Part shown: one piece after another, positions 1 through 9,380 of the stretch
Numbering within the stretch: position 1 is the first letter of the stretch
How the letters are laid out: each line of letters opens with the position of its first letter
From: an uncultured Lactobacillus sp.
Lineage (GTDB): Bacteria; Bacillota; Bacilli; Lactobacillales; Lactobacillaceae
Direction of reading: 5' to 3'
NCBI GenBank assembly: GCA_945873395.1
Contig: CAMCCW010000004.1
Coordinates: 1 to 37,265, forward strand
DNA length: 37,265 nt
The notes under the pieces: model-generated
What the model saw: only the letters and a program-made list of their open reading frames with translations
Database searches by the model: none
Told to the model about the DNA's origin: nothing
Translations under genes and position numbers: made by a program

Positions 1-47
1 ACCCACGGATTAAGAGTCCGTTGCTCTGCCAGCTGAGCTAACTGCCC
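1..47 (-). tRNA. tRNA-Lys (anticodon CTT), truncated at window edge
   Basis: Minus strand GGGCAGTTAGCTCAGCTGGCAGAGCAACGGACTCTTAATCCGTGGGT is identical to the complete copy at 214-286; loop CTCTTAA gives anticodon CTT. Confidence 0.93.
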
Positions 48-176
48 ATGTCCTTGACAACGACTATTATAATATCAACTTATTTCACTTTTTGCAAGCT
101 ATTTTTGCAGTTTTTTGAAATTAATTTTCAATTAGCGTTATTATTATTTCGGAAGGGTACTGAAAGCACAAAAAAA

Positions 177-200
177 GAGATTGAGGAAAACCTCAATCTC
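177..200 (-). terminator. Intrinsic terminator of the tRNA-Lys at 214-286
   Basis: Minus strand GAGATTGAGG-TTTT-CCTCAATCTC followed by TTTTTTT. Confidence 0.85.
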
Positions 201-213
201 TGTAAACCTCTGA

Positions 214-286
214 TGGGCAGTCAGGGGATCGAACCCTGGACCCACGGATTAAGAGTCCGTTGCTCTGCCAGCTGAGCTAACTGCCC
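214..286 (-). tRNA. tRNA-Lys (anticodon CTT)
   Basis: Full cloverleaf: acceptor GGGCAGT/ACTGCCC plus discriminator A, T8-A9-GCTC D-arm, stem ACGGA/TCCGT with loop CTCTTAA, T-arm CAGGGTTCGATCCCCTG. Confidence 0.96.
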
Positions 287-451
287 ATATCTTTTACCTC
301 TCAACAAGGTACTTTATTAATTTACCACCGCCCACCCAGACTGTCAACATAAATTCGTCAAAAAATAATAAAAACCTCAGCTGTGCTATAATGGGGGCAC
401 GGTTATTAAGTTTTGATTAAGTAAATAATCACCCATGGAGGGGATTTTGAA

Positions 452-1159
452 ATGGCAAAGAAGATACTAGTCGTAGATGACGAGAAACCAATTTCAGATA
501 TCATTAAATTCAATCTTGAAAAGGAAGGCTATTCGGTCGTAACCGCCTATGATGGCGAGGAGGCCCTGGAGAAGGTCGAAAGTGAAAATCCTGACCTGAT
601 CATCTTGGACCTGATGTTGCCAAAGATCGATGGTCTAGAAGTGGCTAAGCGGGTGCGGGCCAAGCACACGATGCCAATCATCATGGTAACGGCCAAGGAC
701 TCAGAGCTTGATAAGGTCTTGGGTCTCGAACTCGGGGCGGATGATTACGTCACTAAGCCGTTCTCCAACCGGGAACTGGTGGCCCGGGTCAAGGCTAACC
801 TACGGCGGCAAGCGACCCTGAAGGCCCCGGCGGAAGAAGATAAGAATACTGATATTAAGGTTGGGGACTTGACGATTCATCCCGAAGCCTACACGGTTAC
901 TAAGCGAGGCGAGAACATCAACCTGACCCACCGCGAATTTGAATTACTCCATTACCTGGCTCAGCACATCGGTCAGGTTATCAACCGGGAGCACCTCCTG
1001 CAAACCGTCTGGGGTTATGATTACTTTGGTGATGTGCGGACCGTGGATGTAACGGTTCGGCGTCTGCGGGAAAAGATTGAGGACAACCCGAGCCACCCGC
1101 AATGGTTGATTACGCGGCGTGGTGTCGGCTACTATTTAGCAAATCCTGATCAGAATTAG
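452..1159 (+). CDS. walR: Response regulator WalR (YycF), OmpR family
   Basis: [29 protein letters not shown] receiver domain, winged-helix C-terminus, SD ggagggg, followed by walK-yycH-yycI-walJ. Confidence 0.97.
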   Translation: MAKKILVVDDEKPISDIIKFNLEKEGYSVVTAYDGEEALEKVESENPDLIILDLMLPKIDGLEVAKRVRAKHTMPIIMVTAKDSELDKVLGLELGADDYVTKPFSNRELVARVKANLRRQATLKAPAEEDKNTDIKVGDLTIHPEAYTVTKRGENINLTHREFELLHYLAQHIGQVINREHLLQTVWGYDYFGDVRTVDVTVRRLREKIEDNPSHPQWLITRRGVGYYLANPDQN

Positions 1160-1172
1160 AGGCTGAACAGTT

Positions 1173-3044
1173 GTGAACAGCAAGTTAAAATTTTATCAAT
1201 CGATTCGTTTTAAAATCGCCCTCGTATTTGCGTTGATGCTAATGCTGACGCTGGAATGCGTCGGGGCGGTTTTTGTGCGTCAATTGGAGCATCAAAACCT
1301 AAACACCTTCAAACAATCGATCGAGTTACCATCCTATGTTGACAACTCGCTGAGTGAGCAGCTGGCCCGTTCGGACACCCATAAGGCCAACCGCCAGATC
1401 CGTCAGATTTTATCCGAGGTTAACAATAATAACATTTCGGAGATCCGGGTAATCGACAACAAGGGGGTCATCCGGGGAACCAGTAACTCCGATAACCGGG
1501 GCGTGATTGGGCAAAAGACTACTGACCAGGTCGTTAAGGCTACCCTGTTGAATAACCGGTCGCACTCAGAGAATGTTTACGATAACGGTAATCACAATCG
1601 CTACTACGTCAACGTGATTCCCCTGGTCGACAATAGCAATAACAACGTCATCGGGGCGGTCTACCTGCGGGCCAGTCTGGAGTCGGTCTACTCCAACATC
1701 AACAGCATTACCCTGATTTACCTTTCAGCGGCCCTGATCACAATTGCGATCGGTCTTATTTTAGCAATTCTTATTTCCCAGGAAATAACCCGGCCAATTG
1801 AAGAGATGCGAAAACAAGCCCTGCGGATTGCCCGGGGTGACTTCTCTGGTCAGGTCCGGGTCATGGGTAACGACGAGCTGGGTCAGCTTGCCGGGGCCGT
1901 CAATAACCTGTCTGTTCGGGTGGAAGAAGCCCAGGCATCGACGGATTCAGAACGGCGGCGGCTGGATAGTGTCCTTTCGCACATGTCTGATGGGGTGCTG
2001 GCGACCGACCGTCGTGGGAACGTAACAATTGTCAACAATATGGCCCTGCAGTTGCTGGGGGTTGATCATGAGGATGACCTGATCGGTAAATCGATCATCG
2101 ACGTGCTCGATATTCGGCATGACTACACGGTTCGTCAACTCGTCAATTCCGACCAGCGGGAAATGATTATTGACATGTCAAACGACGGTAACAACCTAAT
2201 CCTGAATGCCTATTTCTCACCAATCCAACGAGAATCCGGCTTTGTCAGTGGGTTGGTCTGTGTTCTGCATGACGTAACGAGTCAGCAGAAGGAGGAACGG
2301 GAGCGTAAGCAATTTGTCTCCAACGTTTCCCACGAGTTGCGGACGCCACTGACTAGTGTGCATAGTTACGTCGAGGCCCTGAGCGATGGCGCCTGGAAGG
2401 ATAAGGAAGTGGCCCCGAAGTTCTTGAACGTCATCCAAGGGGAGACCGACCGGATGATCCGGATGATCAACGACCTGTTGAGTCTTTCCCGGATGGATGC
2501 GGGAACCACGAAGCTGAACCTTGAATACGTCAACATCAAGGAGCTACTCAACTACATTCTGAACCGCTTTGACATGATCATTAAGAATGAAGAAGGAGAC
2601 TCCAGTAAGAAGAAGTACAAGATCGAACGCCACTTCACCAAGAAGGATCTGTGGGTGGAGATTGATACCGACAAGTTCACCCAGGTGATTGATAACATCA
2701 TGAACAACGCGATCAAGTACTCACCAGATGGGGGAACTATCACGGTCCGCCTGCTGGAGACCCACAACCATGTCATCATGAGCATTTCTGACCAAGGACT
2801 GGGGATTCCTCGGAAGGACCTCGGCCGGATCTTTGACCGCTTCTTCCGGGTTGATAAGGCCCGGAGCCGGAAGCAGGGGGGGACCGGTCTTGGTCTAGCA
2901 ATTTCCAAGGAGGTCATCAACATGCTTGGTGGCCAGATCTGGGTTGATAGTGTCGAAGGCCACGGCTCGACCTTCTATATCTCACTGCCGTACGTACCAT
3001 ATGAAGAGGAGGATGACTGGGATGATCAAGAAGCTGAGAAGTAA
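1173..3044 (+). CDS. walK: Sensor histidine kinase WalK (YycG)
   Basis: TM segments, HAMP, PAS, HisKA FVSNVSHELRTPLTS and HATPase GTGLGLAIS motifs; position after walR. GTG start. Confidence 0.97.
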   Translation: MNSKLKFYQSIRFKIALVFALMLMLTLECVGAVFVRQLEHQNLNTFKQSIELPSYVDNSLSEQLARSDTHKANRQIRQILSEVNNNNISEIRVIDNKGVIRGTSNSDNRGVIGQKTTDQVVKATLLNNRSHSENVYDNGNHNRYYVNVIPLVDNSNNNVIGAVYLRASLESVYSNINSITLIYLSAALITIAIGLILAILISQEITRPIEEMRKQALRIARGDFSGQVRVMGNDELGQLAGAVNNLSVRVEEAQASTDSERRRLDSVLSHMSDGVLATDRRGNVTIVNNMALQLLGVDHEDDLIGKSIIDVLDIRHDYTVRQLVNSDQREMIIDMSNDGNNLILNAYFSPIQRESGFVSGLVCVLHDVTSQQKEERERKQFVSNVSHELRTPLTSVHSYVEALSDGAWKDKEVAPKFLNVIQGETDRMIRMINDLLSLSRMDAGTTKLNLEYVNIKELLNYILNRFDMIIKNEEGDSSKKKYKIERHFTKKDLWVEIDTDKFTQVIDNIMNNAIKYSPDGGTITVRLLETHNHVIMSISDQGLGIPRKDLGRIFDRFFRVDKARSRKQGGTGLGLAISKEVINMLGGQIWVDSVEGHGSTFYISLPYVPYEEEDDWDDQEAEK

Positions 3045-4320
3045 TTGGCTGACGATTGCCCTGACCCTGGTGGTCCTGTTTAGTCTGATCTTGTCAGGAA
3101 TCATCTGGACGGATCCTTTTCAGTATGAACGACCCCATCGGGAGACCAGCAGTACTCAGTCACAGCAGTTTACCACTACCCAGTCAATGGGCGATGTCTA
3201 CCTGCCGACAACGATCGTGCGAACGGATCGGGATAGTCAACAGACCCTGCTCTATAGTCAGCGGGCCAACCTGGTCAACGATGTTAAAAAGAATCTACGG
3301 AATTGGAAACTTGGTCGGACGAGCGAGGTTAAGACCAACAACAGTGATGTTTACCTGAGCTACTTACGGAACCGGCATTCGTTGATGCTGAACTACCCAG
3401 ATAGTGTTTCCGGCGACGTCTTTAATGAAACCTTTGGCCAGTCGATCGATACAAACCGGGTTAAGGGAATCAACCACATTGTGATTCCGCTTGATGGCGA
3501 ACACGAGATCTACTTGCTACGGGACTACCACTACAGCGTCTACCGGGTCCAGGTTAGCCGGGGTGACTTCGCTAAGCTGCCGAAGAGCGGCCGACATGTC
3601 CAGCCAATCCCAGTTGACTACAAGATCATCAAGGGCCATGCCATGATGATGTACCCTGATTCGTTTAAATTACCTAAGCTGGCATACCAAGTCAGCAACC
3701 AACGAATCAATAACCTCAGCACCAACTTGATGAGTACTAATCAACACACCAATGTTACTTCACATGATGATGGTGACAAGACGATCTACACAGATGGCAC
3801 TAACCGGCATTTGGTTTATGATCACACGACCGGGACAGTTGACTACGAAAATGATATCGGCCATTCCAATGTTGTAACGACCGGCCAGCTGTACGTACAC
3901 TTCTACAACACTTTGGTGAAGACGGGGATGCCCCTGGATAACATCCGCTTCGACCAGGCTAAGGACCATCACCGGACCTTCATTTACCGGACCTATGTCG
4001 AGGGCTTCCCGATCATCAATGCGGATGGTTACGGTGGTGCTAAGCTCCAGGCGACCCAGAGTGGAATTGAACGCTACTGGTTGAGCCTGTATACGGTTCA
4101 GGTGCCACTGCCGCTCAGTGGTGAGACGGTCAAGTTGCCATCAACCACTACCGTTATCAATGAGTTGCACGCAAGTAGTCGTTTCAAGGATATTACTGAT
4201 CTGCGGGTTGGTTACCTTTGGAAAGATAATCAGCAGGATGATAAGGTTGTTAAAATCGTGCCAACCTACTTTGTAAAGTACCACCACCACTGGGTTGACT
4301 ACACAGAGCTGCTGAAGTAA
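3022..4320 (+). CDS. yycH: WalRK regulatory protein YycH/WalH
   Basis: Start ATG at 3022 (MIKKLRSNWLTIALTLVVLFSLILSGIIW), overlapping the walK 3' end by 23 nt; conserved order. The ORF-track start at 2926 is too far upstream. Confidence 0.9.
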   Translation: MIKKLRSNWLTIALTLVVLFSLILSGIIWTDPFQYERPHRETSSTQSQQFTTTQSMGDVYLPTTIVRTDRDSQQTLLYSQRANLVNDVKKNLRNWKLGRTSEVKTNNSDVYLSYLRNRHSLMLNYPDSVSGDVFNETFGQSIDTNRVKGINHIVIPLDGEHEIYLLRDYHYSVYRVQVSRGDFAKLPKSGRHVQPIPVDYKIIKGHAMMMYPDSFKLPKLAYQVSNQRINNLSTNLMSTNQHTNVTSHDDGDKTIYTDGTNRHLVYDHTTGTVDYENDIGHSNVVTTGQLYVHFYNTLVKTGMPLDNIRFDQAKDHHRTFIYRTYVEGFPIINADGYGGAKLQATQSGIERYWLSLYTVQVPLPLSGETVKLPSTTTVINELHASSRFKDITDLRVGYLWKDNQQDDKVVKIVPTYFVKYHHHWVDYTELLK

Positions 4321-4332
4321 GGAGGATAAAAG

Positions 4333-5172
4333 ATGAATTTCAAACGAATTCAATGGATATTTCTTTTTGCCTTCCTCATCTTTGACCTTGTTGTTGCTGG
4401 TAACCTGTTCCTTCAGAATCGCTTTACGATTTCCAGTAGTGCGCCCAACCGTCAAGAGGTTATCTTAAAGGAGATGCGCTCAGACGCCATCACCAGTGTT
4501 GACTTATCTAATCATGCCCAGAGCGGCTACTACATTGCTGGAACGCGTTCTGGCGAGAATGGTGAGTTGGGTCAGCAGGCTGGTAAGTTGCGTGATCAGA
4601 ATTACCATTTCAACTCGGATGAACTTGCTAGTGACCTCGAAACGGGGGTCAAGATTAATTCAAAGCATCCGGAAAAGCGGTTAAATCGTCTGGTAGGAGA
4701 TAATCGGTCAATCGCCCTCGGTAGTCATTACCGATATGCACCTCAGCTGTCTGATCGGCGCACAGTAGTCTACACCCAGCAATTGGCCGGGCGGGCGTTG
4801 AACTCACCAGATGGGCAGATTCGTTTCCGGGTTAATAACAACAGCGAGGTTCTAGGCTACACTCAGACCTACCTTGCGGACACCCGAATTCTGCGGCCCG
4901 AGGCAGCAACGATCAGCCAGCAGCACGCGGTAACGTGGTTGTACAAGCATAACCTAATTCCCAACAACTCCCAGGTTCGCTGGGCTAAACTGGCCTATAC
5001 CAAGCTTTTGACCACCAGCAGCCATAATCAGGCCGTCTACGTACCAACCTGGATCATCGAAGTTCGGACCAAGAACGACGATACCGTCCAGCAGCTACGG
5101 GTCAACGCCTTCAATAGCACAATTATGCGGAGTACCCCGGGCAGCGTTAACACCAGTTCATTAGGAAAATAA
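4333..5172 (+). CDS. yycI: WalRK regulatory protein YycI/WalI
   Basis: MNFKRIQWIFLFAFLIFDLVVAGNLFLQ TM anchor, SD ggagg, conserved order. Confidence 0.92.
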   Translation: MNFKRIQWIFLFAFLIFDLVVAGNLFLQNRFTISSSAPNRQEVILKEMRSDAITSVDLSNHAQSGYYIAGTRSGENGELGQQAGKLRDQNYHFNSDELASDLETGVKINSKHPEKRLNRLVGDNRSIALGSHYRYAPQLSDRRTVVYTQQLAGRALNSPDGQIRFRVNNNSEVLGYTQTYLADTRILRPEAATISQQHAVTWLYKHNLIPNNSQVRWAKLAYTKLLTTSSHNQAVYVPTWIIEVRTKNDDTVQQLRVNAFNSTIMRSTPGSVNTSSLGK

Positions 5173-5185
5173 GGAGAAGTTAGAC

Positions 5186-5992
5186 GTGAGTGAAAAGGAT
5201 TTTTTGCGATACAGTATTCTAGCCAGTGGGAGCACAGGAAACGTGACCTACTTGGAGACCGTCCATCACCGGATCCTGATTGATGCCGGGCTGAGCGGTA
5301 AGCGAATTGAGAATCTGATGAACAAGATCGATCGGTCGCTCAAGGATGTTGAGGCGATCTTTGTGACCCATGAGCACAGTGACCACAGCCATGGGGTCGG
5401 GGTGCTAGCGCGGCGTTACGGAATGGATGTTTATGCCAATGAGGGAACCTGGCAGGCCATGGCGAAGCGCGTCGGCAAGATTCCCCTGGAGCAGAAACAT
5501 GTTCTGGCGCCGAACAAGGTGGCTGACCTGGGAGACATGGAGGTTGAGAGCTTTGCGGTCTCCCATGACGCCGCTGAGCCGCAATTTTATCAGGTTCACC
5601 ATGACAACAAGACCTTCTGTATTCTGACGGATACCGGCTATGTCTCTGATCGGGTGGCCGGCACGATCAAAAATGCGGATGCCTACCTGATGGAGTGTAA
5701 CCATGATACGGAGATGCTGCGGATGGGTCCCTACTCCTGGCCGCTAAAGCAGCGGATCTTAGGCGATGAAGGACACCTTTCCAATGAGGAGGGGGCAGAT
5801 GCCCTGATGGATGTCATCGGTTCCCGAACCAAGGAAATCTTTCTCGGCCACCGAAGCCAGCACAATAATATGCGTTCACTGGCCCACTTGACCGTTGCCA
5901 GTATGATGGAGCAACATGATTTCGGGGTCGATCATGACTTTAAGCTAGCCGATGCCGAGCCGGCAACACCGAGTCAACTAATAACGTTATAA
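5186..5992 (+). CDS. walJ: MBL-fold metallohydrolase WalJ/YycJ
   Basis: VTHEHSDHSHGVG metallo-beta-lactamase motif, ASGSTGNVTYLE N-terminus; GTG start with SD aaggag. Confidence 0.94.
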   Translation: MSEKDFLRYSILASGSTGNVTYLETVHHRILIDAGLSGKRIENLMNKIDRSLKDVEAIFVTHEHSDHSHGVGVLARRYGMDVYANEGTWQAMAKRVGKIPLEQKHVLAPNKVADLGDMEVESFAVSHDAAEPQFYQVHHDNKTFCILTDTGYVSDRVAGTIKNADAYLMECNHDTEMLRMGPYSWPLKQRILGDEGHLSNEEGADALMDVIGSRTKEIFLGHRSQHNNMRSLAHLTVASMMEQHDFGVDHDFKLADAEPATPSQLITL

Positions 5993-6074
5993 GTGTCACC
6001 GAAATTAAAGACTTACTTCATTGATTCTTCACAATTAACCGGTATGGTGAAGAAAAAGATACGGAGGGATAGTA

Positions 6075-7364
6075 ATGGATAATAATAACCAACGGTCGCC
6101 ACGACGGAGCAACCGTTTCTGGCTGAAGGTTGCTGGGGTCGGCCTGGTTGCCGGACTAATTGGGGGCGGTGTTGCTGTTGGTGTTGGCGGCGCAGTTCAG
6201 CATCATGAGAACGTCACCAGCACTCGGGTACCAAGTGGCTCTAATAAGTCAGGCGGTACTAAGGTCAACAAGAACAAGGCTGATCTGAATGGAGCCGCTA
6301 CCAAGGCATATGATTCCGTCCAGGGAGCAGTGGTCAGTGTCATCAACAAGCAGGAAGTCCAGCAGAATAGTGGCATGGGGATTTTCGGCCTTTATTCCGC
6401 TGGTGGCGATGACAACTCGTCAAATTCCAACAATAGTGGTAAGCTTCAGACGGCTAGTGAAGGGTCTGGGGTAATCTACAAGAAGGATGGCAAGACAGCT
6501 TACATTGTCACTAATAACCACGTGGTCAAGGGTTCCAATGCCCTGCAAGTAATTCTGAGCAATGGTAAAAAGGTCGACGCCCAGCTTGTCGGGACGGATT
6601 CTGCCACCGACCTGGCTGTCTTGAAGATCAATGCGGCTAACGTCACCACCGTGGCCCAGTTCGGGAACTCTAACTCAATTGCGGCCGGCCAAGATGTCCT
6701 GGCCATCGGTTCGCCAATGGGCAGCGAGTATGCCAACACCGTGACAAAGGGGATCGTATCTGCCAAGAACCGGACCCTGAAGGCAGGAACTGACGGCACG
6801 CTGACGTCGGTTATCCAGACCGACGCCGCCATTAACTCCGGTAATTCTGGTGGCCCCCTGATCAACATGGCTGGTCAGGTGATTGGGATCAACTCAATGA
6901 AGCTCTCTTCGGATAACGAGGGTTCCTCGATTGAGGGGATGGGTTTTGCAATCCCAAGTAACGAAGTCGTTTCGATCATCAACCAGCTGATCAAGAACGG
7001 AAAGATCGACCGGCCCGCATTAGGAATCGGCATGGTCGACCTGAGCAACGTCACTACCGACCAGCAGCAGTCCGTCCTCAAGCTGCCAAGCAATGTTAAC
7101 AAAGGGGTCGTGATCATGCAGGTCGAGAGTGGCTCGGCGGCCGACAGTGCAGGGTTGAAGCAGTATGACGTGATCACCCAGCTCGGTGACACGAAGGTAA
7201 CGAACGCTAACACTCTGAGGGCGGCCCTGTACAAGTACAAGGTTGGCGACAGCACCAAGGTAACCTACTACCGGAACGGTAAACAACAGACCAGCACCGT
7301 TCACCTGACGAAGGCGGCCAGCGGCGATGATAGCCAGTCGTCGCAGCAAGATGACGGGCAATAA
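6075..7364 (+). CDS. htrA: HtrA/DegP-like membrane-anchored serine protease with PDZ domain
   Basis: N-terminal TM, TNNHVVKGS, DLAVLKI, INSGNSGGPLIN catalytic motifs, C-terminal PDZ; SD ggaggg. Confidence 0.96.
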   Translation: MDNNNQRSPRRSNRFWLKVAGVGLVAGLIGGGVAVGVGGAVQHHENVTSTRVPSGSNKSGGTKVNKNKADLNGAATKAYDSVQGAVVSVINKQEVQQNSGMGIFGLYSAGGDDNSSNSNNSGKLQTASEGSGVIYKKDGKTAYIVTNNHVVKGSNALQVILSNGKKVDAQLVGTDSATDLAVLKINAANVTTVAQFGNSNSIAAGQDVLAIGSPMGSEYANTVTKGIVSAKNRTLKAGTDGTLTSVIQTDAAINSGNSGGPLINMAGQVIGINSMKLSSDNEGSSIEGMGFAIPSNEVVSIINQLIKNGKIDRPALGIGMVDLSNVTTDQQQSVLKLPSNVNKGVVIMQVESGSAADSAGLKQYDVITQLGDTKVTNANTLRAALYKYKVGDSTKVTYYRNGKQQTSTVHLTKAASGDDSQSSQQDDGQ

Positions 7365-7372
7365 AGAAAAGC

Positions 7373-7408
7373 AAAAGGATTGCGATCACACCGGTCGCAA
7401 TCCTTTTA
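7373..7408 (+). terminator. Intrinsic terminator after htrA
   Basis: AAAAGGATTGCGA-tcacaccgg-TCGCAATCCTTTT. Confidence 0.85.
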
Positions 7409-7455
7409 CTATGCTAAAATGCAACTAATGACTAAGACAGGAGGACTTATTGATA

Positions 7456-7953
7456 ATGAACAATCGAAACTTCAAGTATCCAGATACCCGGGCGTATAAC
7501 TTTGTTGTTAATCGGCTGCACGAGCGCGGGGTCGAACTGGAAGACCTCGTCGATGTGATCTATCAGACCCAGAAGGAATTTGAACCGGCCCTCACAGTGG
7601 AACGCTGCCGGGAATACCTGACTGACGCTATGCACAAGCGAGAGCTGCTGAATAATGCTATGGTGATGTTGGAACTCGACCGGCTGACCGAAGCCGGCGA
7701 AGTCGACGAACCACTTTCTAGTATTATCAAGAATGATGTGGGCGTCTTTGGGGTGGATGAGACGCTAGCGCTCCAGATCGCTAACATCTATGGAACAATT
7801 GGGACGACGAACTTCGGTTACTTTGACCGGGTCAAGAAGGGGATCATGGCTAAATTTGATCGGGATGGTCGCCATGTCAATACCTTCATCGATGACCTGC
7901 TAGCAGCGATTGTGGCGGCGGCCTGTGGTAAGATTGCTCATAAGTACGCCTAG
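7456..7953 (+). CDS. Phosphatidylglycerophosphatase A-like protein (YutG/PgpA family)
   Basis: Family resemblance (ELEDLVDVIYQTQKEF..., GTIGTTNFGYFDR...); ATG at 7456 with SD aggagg. The ORF track starts at an in-frame TTG 7450. Confidence 0.75.
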   Translation: MNNRNFKYPDTRAYNFVVNRLHERGVELEDLVDVIYQTQKEFEPALTVERCREYLTDAMHKRELLNNAMVMLELDRLTEAGEVDEPLSSIIKNDVGVFGVDETLALQIANIYGTIGTTNFGYFDRVKKGIMAKFDRDGRHVNTFIDDLLAAIVAAACGKIAHKYA

Positions 7954-8096
7954 TTCGAGCTGCGTAATTGATAAATAACCGAACTATTTGCTGATCATTT
8001 AGAATAAAGTTTATGATGCCACGGTCGGTTGCCTGATGAGCACATTCCGTGGTATTTTTACTAGGAATTTAATAGAAAAATGAGATTAAAATGAGC

Positions 8097-8430
8097 TGTG
8101 GATAAGTCCGTGGAAAAGTCATGGGTCATCCTTTAGAAATTCTTAATTATTGTAATGACGGCATTTATACCAGTTGAAAAGTTATCCACAGGCAAGCCGA
8201 CGTGATGTTGATAAGTGGAAGTTTGCATAGTTTAAAACGCTGAATCCCTTGGTATGACTGACTTTTGGGGTGCTTGCAACGAACAACTGTTTTTGTGGAA
8301 AACTGTGGATAACTTTTAGTGGTGAAAGGGTTTTACCGATTAAAATTAGGCCGAACATTCGGGAGATCCGAAAAATGAGTTATGCACTTGTGGATAAGTG
8401 TGTGGATAATTTGTGGAAAGTGGTGGATAA
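8097..8430. promoter_or_regulatory. DnaA-box cluster upstream of rlmH
   Basis: Exact TGTGGATAA at 8097-8105, 8304-8312, 8389-8397, 8401-8409; exact inverse TTATCCACA at 8182-8190; one-mismatch boxes at 8206-8214 (TGTTGATAA), 8294-8302 (TGTGGAAAA), 8422-8430 (GGTGGATAA). Confidence 0.9.
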
Positions 8431-8432
8431 TT

Positions 8433-8912
8433 GTGAATATTAAAATTATTGGTGTTGGAAAATTGAAGGAAAAGTATTTTAAGGCCGGAATTGCCGAGTA
8501 TTCTAAACGGCTGGGGCGCTTTTGTAAATTTCAGATTGTTGAGGTACCGGATGAAAAGGCACCAGAATCCCTAAGTCAAGCCGAGATGGATGAGGTGATG
8601 GCTAAGGAAGGGGAACGGATCCTGGCTAAGATTAAGGACCGCGAGTATGTGTACGCCTTGGCGATCAAGGGAAAAGAACGCAGCTCGGAGGAGTTTGCTA
8701 AGGAAATTAACCAACTGACAACCTATGGGCACAGTGACATCACCTTTGTTATCGGAGGTTCATTAGGATTGAGTCCAGAAGTTTTGAAACGCGCCGACAC
8801 GCAGATTTCCTTTGGGCGGTTCACCCTGCCGCACCAGTTGATGCGCTTGGTTTTGACCGAGCAAATTTACCGGGCCTTCACGATTATCAACGGCCTGCCT
8901 TATCATAAATAA
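8433..8912 (+). CDS. rlmH: 23S rRNA (pseudouridine1915-N3)-methyltransferase RlmH
   Basis: [27 protein letters not shown] ... [18 protein letters not shown] ... [33 protein letters not shown] start at 8433; the upstream 17 residues of the ORF track are translated DnaA boxes. Confidence 0.97.
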   Translation: MNIKIIGVGKLKEKYFKAGIAEYSKRLGRFCKFQIVEVPDEKAPESLSQAEMDEVMAKEGERILAKIKDREYVYALAIKGKERSSEEFAKEINQLTTYGHSDITFVIGGSLGLSPEVLKRADTQISFGRFTLPHQLMRLVLTEQIYRAFTIINGLPYHK

Positions 8913-9032
8913 TTAAGGAAAGCTTAGGGATCGTAAAATCTGTTAATAGTCTGTACCGTTCCCTATTGGCGGTCAGCAGTCCCTGTTAGAATAAAGTCAG
9001 ATTATAAAACGGGGAGTTGATAGACTACTTCA

Positions 9033-9299
9033 ATGGACATTAACAGGTTGAAGCGACTGTTATTACTCTGCTTGGTGATCATTGGGCTCACGCTGACTGA
9101 TCGATCCGTTCGGGCAGCCACCACTGAGTTCGCAATGTCGCCGCTGACCACTACCGCTGTTCCGGTCACGTCAGGGGAACAACGTGAACCGCGGCAGCGT
9201 AAGCTCCAATTCCGGGCCCGGCTGCTGAAGCACTGGTGGCAGCCGCGCATCGGTGCCGTAGCTATATCGCGGCGACCGATCATTACAAAGATCATCTAA
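9033..9299 (+). CDS. Small putative secreted, Arg-rich peptide (88 aa), unknown function
   Basis: MDINRLKRLLLLCLVIIGLTLTDRSVRAATT resembles a signal peptide; intrinsic terminator directly downstream. SD (GGGGAG) is poorly spaced (16 nt). Confidence 0.4.
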   Translation: MDINRLKRLLLLCLVIIGLTLTDRSVRAATTEFAMSPLTTTAVPVTSGEQREPRQRKLQFRARLLKHWWQPRIGAVAISRRPIITKII

Positions 9300-9306
9300 A
9301 AAATGG

Positions 9307-9331
9307 GGTCAGCAGATTGCTGGCCTTTTTT
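9307..9331 (+). terminator. Intrinsic terminator
   Basis: GGTCAGCA-GAT-TGCTGGCC followed by TTTTTT. Confidence 0.75.
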
Positions 9332-9380
9332 GGTAAGTATCCTAGAATAAAGTTAAGCAACACGTGATAGGAGGTCCTTT

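Noticed and set aside
48-275. 75-aa ORF at the left end
   Set aside because: Runs through the tRNA-Lys gene and terminator; its C-terminal part is the reverse of the tRNA.
8097-8430. Interpretation of the DnaA-box cluster as the chromosomal origin itself
   Set aside because: No dnaA, dnaN or rpmH in the window; replication asymmetry could not be computed here. Left as an oriC-proximal/DnaA-binding cluster.
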